A DNA stretch of 17,032 nt, from the NCBI GenBank assembly GCA_964562015.1, contig CAZLRH010000043.1:1-17032 (forward strand), given 5' to 3'. Source of the DNA: CAZLRH01 sp964562015. GTDB lineage: Bacteria > Verrucomicrobiota > Verrucomicrobiia > Opitutales > JABDGR01. This document shows, piece by piece, positions 7,141 through 14,086 of the stretch. A program made the translations under genes and the position numbers. The notes below the pieces were generated by a model that saw only the letters and a list, made by a program, of their open reading frames with translations, was not told the DNA's origin and did not search any database. Position 1 is the first letter of the stretch. Every line of letters starts with the position of its first letter.

Positions 7141-7702
7141 TGCTCTGCGTTTTCGCCGTGAGGAATTCCTCGGCTCGTCTTACGATCTCCTCAACGGGCG
7201 CGAGTTTGCCGCGACCTTCGTAACCGCACGCCAGGAGGCCCTCGGCGGGTTCGATGAAATGGTGACCGCGGGCCTGCAGGGTTTTTAAATTCGCCTGGGT
7301 GGCGGGATGCGCCAGCATTTTGCCGTTCATGGCCGGTGCAATCATCACCGGCGCCGGCGTGGCGAGATAAATGGACGTGAGCAAATCCGGCGCGAGCCCG
7401 TGCGCGAAGCAAGCGAGGATGTTGGCCGTGGCCGGCGCGACCAGGAGCAGGTCGGCCTTGTCCGCCAATTCGATGTGCCCCGGTTGCCAGCCCTTGCCCT
7501 CCTCCCATAGATCCACGCCGACGGGATTGCGCGACAACACCTGCAACGGCAGCGGCTGGATGATTTGCGCGGCCTCCTTTGTCATCACACAAAACACGTT
7601 CGCGCCCAGCTTGGTGAGCTGCGAGGTGATGTCCGCAGCCTTGTACGCGGCGATGGAGCCGGTGACACCGAGGACGATGGTCTTGCCGTCGAGGGAAGGC
7701 AT
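7118..7702 (-). CDS. coaC: Phosphopantothenoylcysteine decarboxylase, stand-alone flavoprotein
   Basis: CoaC decarboxylates 4'-phosphopantothenoylcysteine to phosphopantetheine in coenzyme A synthesis, using FMN. The 194-residue protein opens with IVLGVTGSIAAYKAADITSQL, the flavoprotein fold signature. Numbered from the ATG at 7702, the catalytic residues match E. coli Dfp within one position. They are H76 in GHIELADKADLLLVAPATAN, N126 in PAMNGKM and C159 in LLACGYEGRGKLA. The CoaB synthetase half of the usual bifunctional Dfp protein is absent: the reading frame stops shortly after the CoaC domain, within the inverted repeat. The last seven codons (KPRKNTK) come from the repeat arm. AAGG eight bases before the ATG supports this start over the in-frame TTG 6 bp upstream. 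Other members of this flavoprotein superfamily, such as UbiX, lack the PAMNxxM and ACGYEGxGK motifs. Confidence 0.92.
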   Translation of the reverse strand: MPSLDGKTIVLGVTGSIAAYKAADITSQLTKLGANVFCVMTKEAAQIIQPLPLQVLSRNPVGVDLWEEGKGWQPGHIELADKADLLLVAPATANILACFAHGLAPDLLTSIYLATPAPVMIAPAMNGKMLAHPATQANLKTLQARGHHFIEPAEGLLACGYEGRGKLAPVEEIVRRAEEFLTAKTQSKPRKNTK

Positions 7703-7799
7703 GAGCAAAACCTTATTCTACCGCCCATGACGCCACAAGCCTAAAGCCCTTGCGAAGAAGCACTTGTTAATCCATGCGCATCACCTTAAGCTCGACTTC

Positions 7800-8000
7800 A
7801 TGGGCAAAGTTCGCCGGGGCGGTTATATCATCATCTGGTGAAAAGGTGACCACGAGCCGCGCCATGTGCACGTGCGAACCAGTAACGGAAAGAAGCTTGG
7901 TCGTGTTAATCTGGCGACATTGCAGGGTATGGAAGGCTGGACTCCCGACCGAAAGCTTGTTGCAATCATCGAACAATTAAAAACTGAGGGCCGCGTATGA
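7800..8000 (+). pseudogene. DUF4160-like small protein gene with in-frame TGA
   Basis: Read from the ATG at 7800, the frame gives MGKVRRGGYIIIW, then TGA at 7839-7841, then 52 codons starting KGDHEPRHVHVR and ending EQLKTEGRV with a TGA at 7998-8000. The segment W-K-G-D-H-x-P-R-H-V-H-V is the hallmark of a DUF4160 family; the TGA stands where relatives have Trp just before KGDH. Both halves look intact otherwise, so this is one nonsense change rather than deep decay. The end overlaps the next start codon in an ATGA junction, as in working gene pairs. Restart at a GTG downstream would remove the conserved motif. The molecular function of the family is unknown to me; it often sits beside a DUF2442-type partner. 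TGA ends several neighbouring genes, so it is a normal stop here. Confidence 0.65.
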
Positions 8001-8308
8001 AAACCAACTCCTTGCTCAAAAAACCCTTCGGCACGGCCCGCATGGTGGACATCACGCACGTTCGCTATCTATCCTGGGAAGATGCTTTCGACGTCGAGTT
8101 TGAAGACGGCCTTTCCTTTCTTGAACCGCACGCCAGCATCCGTAAAGCCAATAAGATTTCCGCCAAGGCCGAGCCTATTGAAGTGGTCCTCGATGCGGAA
8201 ACCCACGGAGGATTTGAGGTGCGCTACAATACTGGCGAAACCGCGGAAGTCTCTTGGGCGTTTATCCGGGAATTGCCGCCGAAAAAGAAAAAAGATCAAC
8301 GAGGCTAA
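7997..8308 (+). CDS. Small DUF2442-like protein, partner of the upstream DUF4160-like gene
   Basis: This 103-residue protein starts at an ATG that overlaps the upstream TGA by one dinucleotide (ATGA), with GAGG 8-9 bases before it, so translational coupling was the original design. Residues 17-45 (VDITHVRYLSWEDAFDVEFEDG) have the beta-strand-then-DG pattern seen at the start of DUF2442 proteins. The middle (KISAKAEPIEVVLDAETHGGFEVRYNTGETAEVSW) predicts more beta strands, and the tail is basic (PPKKKKDQRG). An internal ATG at codon 16 is a weaker start. No catalytic motif is visible. Assignment rests on the gene-pair context and a loose pattern, not a strong match. Such pairs are sometimes thought to be toxin-antitoxin-like, but nothing in this sequence shows that. 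Confidence 0.6.
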   Translation: MKTNSLLKKPFGTARMVDITHVRYLSWEDAFDVEFEDGLSFLEPHASIRKANKISAKAEPIEVVLDAETHGGFEVRYNTGETAEVSWAFIRELPPKKKKDQRG

Positions 8309-8452
8309 TTGAGAGGCTCAAAGGCTGTTTGCGTCTCCATATTTAGGTGTTTGCCGGTACCTTCGCAGTCAAGGGACTACATATCAAATCAACTCCTTAA
8401 AATACTCAAAAATATAGCTACTCCTTGTATCATTCATCAATAATTCTCTCCT

Positions 8453-9193
8453 ATGGTCGATGAACCGCTAATTCCAGGCAATATTGATTTGCCTAACCTG
8501 CCTATAGTTAGGCACCCAAATGGATCGATTGAATCAAGTCCCTATTTTTTGCTTGGGATCGGCGGTGGCAGACAGGCTATAATACCTACGTTTAACGAAA
8601 ATGGAAAAATCCTCAGTAATGGGGATGCAATAGACCAATACAAAGCAACGGGAAAACATTTCGGCATATTTGAATCCGAAGAGTCAGCCTCGGCTTATGC
8701 GCAGAAATTATTTGATCGACAAGTAGATGGTGCTCCTACACCAACCGAAACGGCATCATCCCTAGCCGCCGCTCCAGGCCAGAACCCGTATTTTAGCACG
8801 CCTACATATGGTAATTCGCCAAGTGCTTATGTACATGCGGATGCATTTCTATTTTTAGCCATCTATGGTTTTGGTATGTGTGGGTTGATCATCGTGTTAA
8901 CTAAAGTCTTACCTACTTTGAAAGGCCGAATCATAAGATTTTACGACTGGCTTCATCGACTTTCGGCGTTGAAGACCGTTAAGGCTACATTTCATGCTCA
9001 ACGCGTACCGGAGGAGATCTGGTATGCGCAGGCTGCTCGAGAGGTTCGTAGTGGACAAATCCATGATGGCCTTTGGACAAAGGCTTGGTCGCAGACTCAA
9101 GGCGACAACACCAAAGCGCAGGCACTCTACTTAAAGCTGCGCGCAGACGCAATAAGAGCAGAAGCTGTTCAAAAATACAAAACTACTTTGTAA
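8453..9193 (+). CDS. Chimeric membrane protein: phage virion-type module, one TM helix, GLWxKA tail
   Basis: Three parts are visible in 246 residues. Residues 17-90 follow a module common in virion proteins of tailed phages: a [HN]P[ND]GS start, then a strand ending IIPTF, then D-A-I-x-x-Y-x-x-T-G-K-H-x-G-x-F and a final A-x-A-Y-A-x-x-L segment. Residues 91-128 are a Pro/Ser/Thr/Ala linker. Residues 129-152 (ADAFLFLAIYGFGMCGLIIVLTKV) form one transmembrane helix. Residues 186-235 hold VPEEIWYAQAAREVRSGQIHDGLWTKAW and GDNTKAQALYLKLR, a tail seen on varied small bacterial membrane proteins. Basic residues after the helix suggest the tail is cytoplasmic. The gene and its 5' flank are visibly more AT-rich than their surroundings, consistent with transfer. 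No signal peptide, catalytic motif or Shine-Dalgarno is seen. The 144-bp gap before it (8309-8452) is AT-rich and shows nothing I can name. Function unknown. Confidence 0.75.
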   Translation: MVDEPLIPGNIDLPNLPIVRHPNGSIESSPYFLLGIGGGRQAIIPTFNENGKILSNGDAIDQYKATGKHFGIFESEESASAYAQKLFDRQVDGAPTPTETASSLAAAPGQNPYFSTPTYGNSPSAYVHADAFLFLAIYGFGMCGLIIVLTKVLPTLKGRIIRFYDWLHRLSALKTVKATFHAQRVPEEIWYAQAAREVRSGQIHDGLWTKAWSQTQGDNTKAQALYLKLRADAIRAEAVQKYKTTL

Positions 9194-9249
9194 CCTGGAT
9201 GAATTGAGCCTTTAAGTTTTAGAGGTGCTTGGTATGCCCAACTTCAACA

Positions 9250-9278
9250 TTGACAATATTGCGATCTAGCAATTCAAT
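9250..9278 (+). promoter_or_regulatory. Promoter candidate for the leuA leader transcript
   Basis: A perfect -35 box TTGACA (9250-9255) is followed after 17 bp by TTCAAT (9273-9278), 4 of 6 to the -10 consensus. Transcription would start near 9285, about 10 nt before the leucine-rich leader ORF at 9296 and about 245 nt before leuA. Confidence 0.55.
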
Positions 9279-9295
9279 TCCCTTCTTAATCGTTC

Positions 9296-9364
9296 ATGTC
9301 TTCGCGCGCTCATCTTCCGGCCCTGTTGCTGGCTCTGCTCCGACTCCCCGGGCGGGGAGCCTAA
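9296..9364 (+). CDS. Leucine-rich leader peptide upstream of leuA
   Basis: A 22-codon ORF (ATG 9296, TAA 9362-9364) encodes a peptide with the core LPALLLALLRL: seven Leu within 11 residues (positions 7, 10, 11, 12, 14, 15, 17), read by CTT, CTG, TTG and CTC codons. It lies between a good promoter and leuA, as in classical leucine attenuation, where ribosome stalling on Leu codons decides whether a downstream terminator forms. The 3' end of the ORF is part of a GC hairpin (CTCCCC-GGGC-GGGGAG, 9344-9359), so ribosome position would affect folding. No Shine-Dalgarno is visible, as for many genes here. Confidence 0.6.
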   Translation: MSSRAHLPALLLALLRLPGRGA

Positions 9365-9428
9365 TCGCGCGCGGCGCGGCCCCGCCTTGATGCGGCCGCT
9401 GAAGTTCCCGGGCTTTTTGTTTTGCCCG
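9344..9428 (+). promoter_or_regulatory. Candidate transcription attenuator region of leuA
   Basis: Three stems can be drawn by eye. The first is CTCCCC/GGGGAG (9344-9359), inside the leader ORF. The second is GCGGCC/GGCCGC (9376-9381 with 9394-9399). The third is CGGGC/GCCCG (9409-9413 with 9424-9428) around a T-rich loop. CCCGGG (9407-9412) just before the run TTTTTGTTTT can also pair with the CCCGGG inside the first hairpin, giving exclusive alternatives. The T-run after GC-rich pairing fits an intrinsic terminator, though the exact terminator stem is not certain. From 9430 to leuA the sequence is T-rich without further signals. Confidence 0.45.
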
Positions 9429-9515
9429 CTTTTGTGGCCCACTTTCGGCCTCATTTTCATTGGCTGGTGGTGGCCTTGGTTTTCTCCCTTTAACTTTTTA
9501 CTTTTCACCGTTTAA
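9390..9515 (+). CDS. Possible small hydrophobic protein between leader and leuA
   Basis: An ATG at 9390 opens 41 codons ending at TAA 9513-9515, only 14 bp before the leuA ATG. The product would be strongly hydrophobic and aromatic: about nine Phe, five Trp including GWWWPW, seven Leu and six Pro, with only two basic residues near the start (MRPLK). It could be a second leader ORF coupling translation to leuA, a small membrane peptide, or a chance reading of T-rich leader sequence. It has no Shine-Dalgarno and overlaps the attenuator stems. I list it with low confidence because of its position and unbroken frame. Confidence 0.25.
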   Translation: MRPLKFPGFLFCPLLWPTFGLIFIGWWWPWFSPFNFLLFTV

Positions 9516-9529
9516 CTAACCCTTTGCCC

Positions 9530-11227
9530 ATGCATCGCGGAGTCATCTCCAAATACCGGCCCATCCGGCCCGTCACCCTGCCCGACCGCACCTGGCCGGA
9601 CCAAACGATTACGCGCGCGCCGATCTGGTGCAGCGTGGACTTGCGCGACGGCAACCAGGCCCTCGCCGTCCCCATGAACGTCGAGGAAAAGCTCGAGTAC
9701 TTCGAGCTGCTGGTGCGCCTCGGCTTTAAGGAAATCGAGGTCGGTTTTCCCTCGGCCTCGGACATCGAATTCCGCTTCATCCGGCGGTTGATCGAGGAGA
9801 AGCGCATTCCGGACGACGTGGCGATTCAGGTTCTCACGCAGGCGCGCGAACACTTGATCAAGCGGACGGTCGAGAGTTTGCAGGGCGCCAAGCAGGCGAT
9901 CATCCATCTCTACAACTCCACGTCGCCGTTGCAGCGCATGGTCACGTTTGGCAACGCCACGCGCGAGCAAATCAGGGACATCGCCGTCAATGGCACCAAG
10001 CTGGTGAAGCAGTTGGCGCCGACGCTGGCCGCCGGTGGCACGCGCGTGCGTTTCGAATATTCGCCGGAGTCGTTCACTGATACGGAGACGGAGTTTGCGC
10101 TCGAAGTTTGCGAGGCCGTGATGGACGCCTGGCAGCCGACAGCGCAGGAGCGCATCATTCTCAACCTGCCCGCGACGGTCGAGTATTTCACCCCCAACGT
10201 GCATGCTGATCAGATTGAATGGTTCTGCCGGCATTTGCGCCACCGCGACCGCGCGCTCATCAGCCTGCATACGCACAACGATCGCGGCACCGGAGTTGCC
10301 GCGACAGAACTGGCGCTGCTGGCCGGCGCCGACCGCGTGGAAGGCACTTTGTTTGGCAATGGCGAACGCACGGGCAATCTCGACATCGTAATTGTCGCGT
10401 TGAATCTCTACACTCAGGGCGTGGATCCGGGTTTGGATTTTTCCGACCTGCCGGGCGTGCGCGCGACCTACGAAAAGCTAACGGGCATGAAAGTGCCCGA
10501 GCGCTGGCCCTATGGCGGTGATTTGGTGTTTACGGCTTTTTCGGGCTCACACCAGGACGCCATTAAAAAAGGCATGGACCGCCGCAAGGCCGGCAACGCC
10601 GCGCCGCACGAACACTGGCAGGTGCCGTATTTGCCCATTGATCCTCAGGACATCGGGCGCACGTATGAGGCCATCATCCGCATCAATTCCCAGAGCGGCA
10701 AAGGCGGCGTGGCCTATGTTCTGCAAAACGAATTCGGGCTCGAATTGCCGAAGTCCATGCACCCGGAAATCGGCACCGCTGTCAACGTGGTGGCCGATCG
10801 GCTCGCGCGAGAATTGACGCCCGCGGAGATCAAGGAAGTCTTCGACGAAATGTATATCGACGCGGACAAGCCGCTGGCCTTGCTGGATTACGACGTGCAC
10901 GCCGATCCCGCGAGCAAGCACCAGTTCCGGCTCATCGCCCACGTGACGTGGAATAGCGAAAAGCGCGAAATCACCGGCATCGGCAATGGTCCGATCAATG
11001 CCTTCGTGCATGCGCTCGCCAGCCAGGACTGGAAACACTTCAAGGTGCTTGACTACCGCTCGCACGCGATTGGCGTCGGCTCGGCCACGGATTCGGCGGC
11101 TTATATTCTGATCGAACGCGAAACGGATCAGGCGCACTTCTGGGGCTGCGGCATCGACACCAGCATCGAGCAAGCCGGTCTGTACGCTCTCGTCAGCGCC
11201 TTCAATCGCGCGTGGAAGGGGAAGTAA
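9530..11227 (+). CDS. leuA: 2-isopropylmalate synthase, long form with regulatory domain
   Basis: LeuA condenses 2-oxoisovalerate with acetyl-CoA, the first committed step of leucine synthesis. The 565-residue product is the long class found in yeast, mycobacteria and some other bacteria. Numbered from the ATG at 9530, the TIM-barrel catalytic domain shows WCSVDLRDGNQAL (34-46), whose Asp and Arg are catalytic. SLHTHNDRGTG (245-255) has the metal-binding HxH (H247, H249), and GNGERTGN (276-283) follows. The linker contains NSQSGKGGVAYVL (386-398). The C-terminal part (about 430-565) corresponds to the LeuA allosteric domain that binds leucine, so feedback control adds to the suspected leader attenuation. 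An in-frame TTG two codons upstream is an unlikely start. The TAA at 11225-11227 directly abuts the stop of the convergent TPR gene, leaving no room for a terminator between them. Confidence 0.96.
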   Translation: MHRGVISKYRPIRPVTLPDRTWPDQTITRAPIWCSVDLRDGNQALAVPMNVEEKLEYFELLVRLGFKEIEVGFPSASDIEFRFIRRLIEEKRIPDDVAIQVLTQAREHLIKRTVESLQGAKQAIIHLYNSTSPLQRMVTFGNATREQIRDIAVNGTKLVKQLAPTLAAGGTRVRFEYSPESFTDTETEFALEVCEAVMDAWQPTAQERIILNLPATVEYFTPNVHADQIEWFCRHLRHRDRALISLHTHNDRGTGVAATELALLAGADRVEGTLFGNGERTGNLDIVIVALNLYTQGVDPGLDFSDLPGVRATYEKLTGMKVPERWPYGGDLVFTAFSGSHQDAIKKGMDRRKAGNAAPHEHWQVPYLPIDPQDIGRTYEAIIRINSQSGKGGVAYVLQNEFGLELPKSMHPEIGTAVNVVADRLARELTPAEIKEVFDEMYIDADKPLALLDYDVHADPASKHQFRLIAHVTWNSEKREITGIGNGPINAFVHALASQDWKHFKVLDYRSHAIGVGSATDSAAYILIERETDQAHFWGCGIDTSIEQAGLYALVSAFNRAWKGK

Positions 11228-12460
11228 TCACCGATTCAGCAGTTGGCCGAGCCAGGTGTAAGCGATCAACCCTACCAAGGTGAATTCGACCACCACCATG
11301 TTTCCGGAGGTGATGGCCATAGTCAGGCCGACGAGCAGCATCACACCCAGGACAGCGGTGACAAGGTAGCCTGCCTGAACCCGCCAGCCCGTGCGCTTGC
11401 GGAATACGCGGGTGAGCGGAAAGGCAAAGAGCAAAATCGCAATAGCCAGGAGGGCCGCGTTCGAGCGCACCCAGTAAGCCCAAACGAGCCAGGCTGCTGC
11501 AGCCATCAGACATCCGGCCAGCGCCAGCGCTCCGTATTTTTGTCGCGCGGCCAAGGCGTGTCGCCCTCCGCGGTTAAACAATAAAATGAGATTGAACAGG
11601 TCGTAGCCCGTCCAGCTAAAGACCACGAACGAGATCCACAAGGAGATGACCAGACCGGCATAGGGCTGGAGAGCGGGGGTGGTTTCAAAGAAGGAAAGCA
11701 GCAGGCGATAGCCAAAATATCCGCCCAGCATGACAGCCCAACGGGAACGGGGAGTGAGGCGCGTGAGCCAGAAGGAATAGGTCAGCAGCAGGCGGTAGAG
11801 AAAATTGCGCGCTTTCAAGGCTTCGACCAATCCCGCCCGGGCCCGCTCGTTGGTGGGATCCAGCCGCAGGGCTTCATAAAAATGGTCGAGGGCCGCCGTT
11901 TTCTCACCCCGTTCAAGCTTGATCCAACCCGCCGTGGCATGGGTGAAGGCATTCGTCGGGTCACGGCGCAAGGCGCTGTCGGTGGCATGGCGGCTGTCCA
12001 CTTTCCGGCCAAGGCGGGTTAAGGCCAGAGCCCGCAGGTTTCCGCAGCTGGTTTCCTCGGGATCGACGGCCAATCCGGCTTCGGCCTCCTGTAACGCCTC
12101 GGCCCATCGCCCCTCGGCGAAGGCGACCCAGCCCAGCAGCCGGTGGGGGTCCACTGTGTTGGGCGCCAGGCGCAAGGCCTCCGTGGCATCGGCCCGGGCT
12201 TGCGGATGGCGACCCCCTTCATAGGCAATGGCCCCGCGCATGAGGTGCGCACTGGGCCAACCGGCAGCGACGCCAATCAAAGTGTCAGCCACGACGGCAG
12301 CTTCCTTAAGCTTCTGCTGATCCACGAGGGCCCGGCACAGGAGGTGAAGGAGCTGGGGCTGCTGCGGGGTGGTGGCCAGCCCGGTCCGGATCTCCTTTTC
12401 CGCGTCGGCGGGACGGCCGGTTTGCAACAAAATCTCGGCACGCTCAAAATGGGCAGACAT
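11228..12460 (-). CDS. TPR-containing multi-pass membrane protein
   Basis: This 410-residue protein has about six tetratricopeptide repeats in residues 1-215; clear units are ALVDQQKLKEAAVVADTLI, IAYEGGRHPQARADATEAL, VAFAEGRWAEALQEAEAGL and IKLERGEKTAALDHFYEAL. From residue 240 onward come about five to six hydrophobic helices (near 241-258, 268-295, 309-331, 333-351, 364-384 and 388-406). With no signal peptide, the TPR part is probably cytoplasmic and attached to the membrane by its C-terminal half. It follows the TPR-AAA ATPase gene by 28 bp on the same strand, so the two are likely one operon and may act together, perhaps in assembly or quality control at the membrane (inference). Specific function unknown. 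The TGA abuts the leuA stop codon tail to tail. Confidence 0.8.
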   Translation of the reverse strand: MSAHFERAEILLQTGRPADAEKEIRTGLATTPQQPQLLHLLCRALVDQQKLKEAAVVADTLIGVAAGWPSAHLMRGAIAYEGGRHPQARADATEALRLAPNTVDPHRLLGWVAFAEGRWAEALQEAEAGLAVDPEETSCGNLRALALTRLGRKVDSRHATDSALRRDPTNAFTHATAGWIKLERGEKTAALDHFYEALRLDPTNERARAGLVEALKARNFLYRLLLTYSFWLTRLTPRSRWAVMLGGYFGYRLLLSFFETTPALQPYAGLVISLWISFVVFSWTGYDLFNLILLFNRGGRHALAARQKYGALALAGCLMAAAAWLVWAYWVRSNAALLAIAILLFAFPLTRVFRKRTGWRVQAGYLVTAVLGVMLLVGLTMAITSGNMVVVEFTLVGLIAYTWLGQLLNR

Positions 12461-12488
12461 TGGCGGTCAGTGAAGGCAATGGAGAGTT

Positions 12489-13919
12489 TCAGTGTTTGAG
12501 TTTCATGTAGGACAGTACTTCGTCATACTGGCCGCCCTGGTTCGCGTACAAGGCGTAATTCTTCGCGGTGGAAAACCACTCCAGGGTCGAGGGCTTGGTG
12601 CCTTTGGCCGCCGCGAGCAAATCCTTCGTCGTCAACGGCTCAACCCGGCCCAATTTCATGGCCGCGGTCAATTTCGCCTCGATGCATCGGTCCAGCAGTC
12701 CCTTGAGATCCGCGCCGGAAAAGCCTTCGGTTTTGTGGGCAATCGCAGAATAGTCCACGTCCGCGACCGGCTTGCCACGCAGCATCACCCGCAGGATGGC
12801 GGCGCGGGCATTTTCATCGGGCGGCGGCACAAAGACGAGATGATCAAAGCGGCCGGGGCGTCGAAAGGCCGGATCCAGATGCCAAGGGGCATTCGTGGCC
12901 GCAAGGATAAGCAAGCCGTCGTTGTTGGCCTCGATGCCGTCCATTTCGGCCAGGAATTGATTGATCAGATTGCGTCCGGCGCTTTGGCGCAGATCGCTGC
13001 GGTTGGCGCCGAGGGCATCCACCTCGTCCACAAAGAGTACTGCCGGCCGGTTGCGCCGGGCCTGGTCAAAAAGCTGGTGCAAGTTTTGCTCCGACTGGCC
13101 CAGCCACATGCTCAGCACTTCATGCAGGCCGATGGACAGAAAGGCCGCCCGCACCTCACCGGCCGTCGCGCGCGCGAGATGAGTTTTGCCGCAGCCGGGA
13201 GGGCCGTAGAGCAACACCCCACCCCCGGTCTTTTTGCCGTAAGCCTTGAATAATTCCGCGTGGGCTAGCGGATGAATGATCTTCATCCGTATCTGCTCCT
13301 TGACGCCGTCCATGCCGCCCACGTCATTGAAGGCGACGGAAGGACGCTCAATTTCGGCCGCCATTTCACCGGGCTGGTTGCCGCCGGGTGCGCGCACCCG
13401 GCCAAATTCATCTATAACGGAGTCGTCGTCGGCCGGGAGAGAGGGCTTTCCAGCGGCGCGAGAGGGAGGAGCGGAAGGGTCTTTATCGCCGGAGGCCAAA
13501 GGGCGAAGAAACGGCTCCAGGCGGGTGTCCAAATCCGGATCATGCGCCATGGGGTCAAGCTGGCGAGCCTGGCGGGCATGCCCAGCAGCTCTTTGCAATT
13601 CACCGTTTTCACACAAAAACCTCGCCAGAAGCAAATGGGCGGCGGCCGGCGTTGGTTTTTCCGCCGTGACGGCTTCCAGCAGCACAATGGCTTCCGCTGT
13701 TTTTCCTTCGGCATGAAAGGAACGGGCCAGACCGAGTTTGAGCATCTGGTTCTGGGGGGCGCGGCGGAGGGCCTCGCGAAATTCCTGCACCGCGGGCGCG
13801 GCGAGGTTGTAGCGCAACAAGGCCTCCGCCAGCAGTTGGCGCAAGGGCACGTTTTCCGGAGTTACAGCCAGGGCCGAGCGCAAGGCCGCGACTTCAGGGG
13901 GTTCGGGGACGGTGGACAT
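12489..13919 (-). CDS. TPR-AAA+ ATPase of the Cdc48/FtsH-like clade
   Basis: Residues 10-125 of 476 form about three TPR units (PAVQEFREALRRAP, GKTAEAIVLLEAVTAEKP, GELQRAAGHARQARQLDP). A Pro/Ser/Asp linker of about 65 residues follows. The single AAA domain (about 195-440) begins FNDVGGMDGVKEQI and has Walker A GPPGCGKT (239-246, K245), Walker B VLFVDEVDAL with D298/E299, and the second region of homology NAPWHLDPAFRRPGRFD with likely Arg fingers R354 and R357. GFSGADLKGLLDRC (399-412) is the sensor-2 region of classical AAA proteins. There is no protease domain and no membrane helix, so it is a cytoplasmic unfoldase or remodeller that probably uses its TPRs to pick clients. It shares an operon with the TPR membrane protein downstream. 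The ATG is preceded by a pyrimidine-rich stretch, not a Shine-Dalgarno. Confidence 0.88.
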   Translation of the reverse strand: MSTVPEPPEVAALRSALAVTPENVPLRQLLAEALLRYNLAAPAVQEFREALRRAPQNQMLKLGLARSFHAEGKTAEAIVLLEAVTAEKPTPAAAHLLLARFLCENGELQRAAGHARQARQLDPMAHDPDLDTRLEPFLRPLASGDKDPSAPPSRAAGKPSLPADDDSVIDEFGRVRAPGGNQPGEMAAEIERPSVAFNDVGGMDGVKEQIRMKIIHPLAHAELFKAYGKKTGGGVLLYGPPGCGKTHLARATAGEVRAAFLSIGLHEVLSMWLGQSEQNLHQLFDQARRNRPAVLFVDEVDALGANRSDLRQSAGRNLINQFLAEMDGIEANNDGLLILAATNAPWHLDPAFRRPGRFDHLVFVPPPDENARAAILRVMLRGKPVADVDYSAIAHKTEGFSGADLKGLLDRCIEAKLTAAMKLGRVEPLTTKDLLAAAKGTKPSTLEWFSTAKNYALYANQGGQYDEVLSYMKLKH

Positions 13920-14006
13920 GGGGAGGATAAACCAAGGAGGCCCTTAAATATCGGCCCTGGCCAAGGTGGCAAACGCAATGTTCGCGGCGTGCGCATTCCA
14001 CATTGC

Positions 14007-14049
14007 AAAAAAAACAGCGGGCCCAATTCCGTGATGGAATGGGGCCCGC
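14007..14049 (-). terminator. Intrinsic terminator downstream of ahcY
   Basis: Read on the minus strand, the arm at 14049-14036 (GCGGGCCCCATTCC) pairs with 14030-14017 (GGAATTGGGCCCGC): 13 of 14 bp, loop ATCAC. Two bases later comes a run of eight T (14014-14007 as A on the plus strand). It lies 38 bp after the ahcY stop, and before the start of the AAA ATPase gene, so it separates the two transcripts. Confidence 0.9.
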
Positions 14050-14086
14050 ATGTGTCCTGCAGGCTATGAGCCTGCGCCAGCGCTTT

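Noticed and set aside
7839..7841. Selenocysteine or recoded Trp at the in-frame TGA
   Set aside because: TGA ends several nearby genes, relatives have Trp rather than Cys at this place, and no stem-loop typical of recoding follows.
8453..9193. A prophage remnant region
   Set aside because: Only one protein module looks phage-like; no integrase, terminase, capsid or attachment site is present around it.
9266..9508. 80-codon minus-strand frame starting with GTG upstream of leuA
   Set aside because: Its product is basic and low in complexity, and the plus strand carries a more convincing promoter, Leu-rich leader and hairpins. It is not excluded as a small protein.
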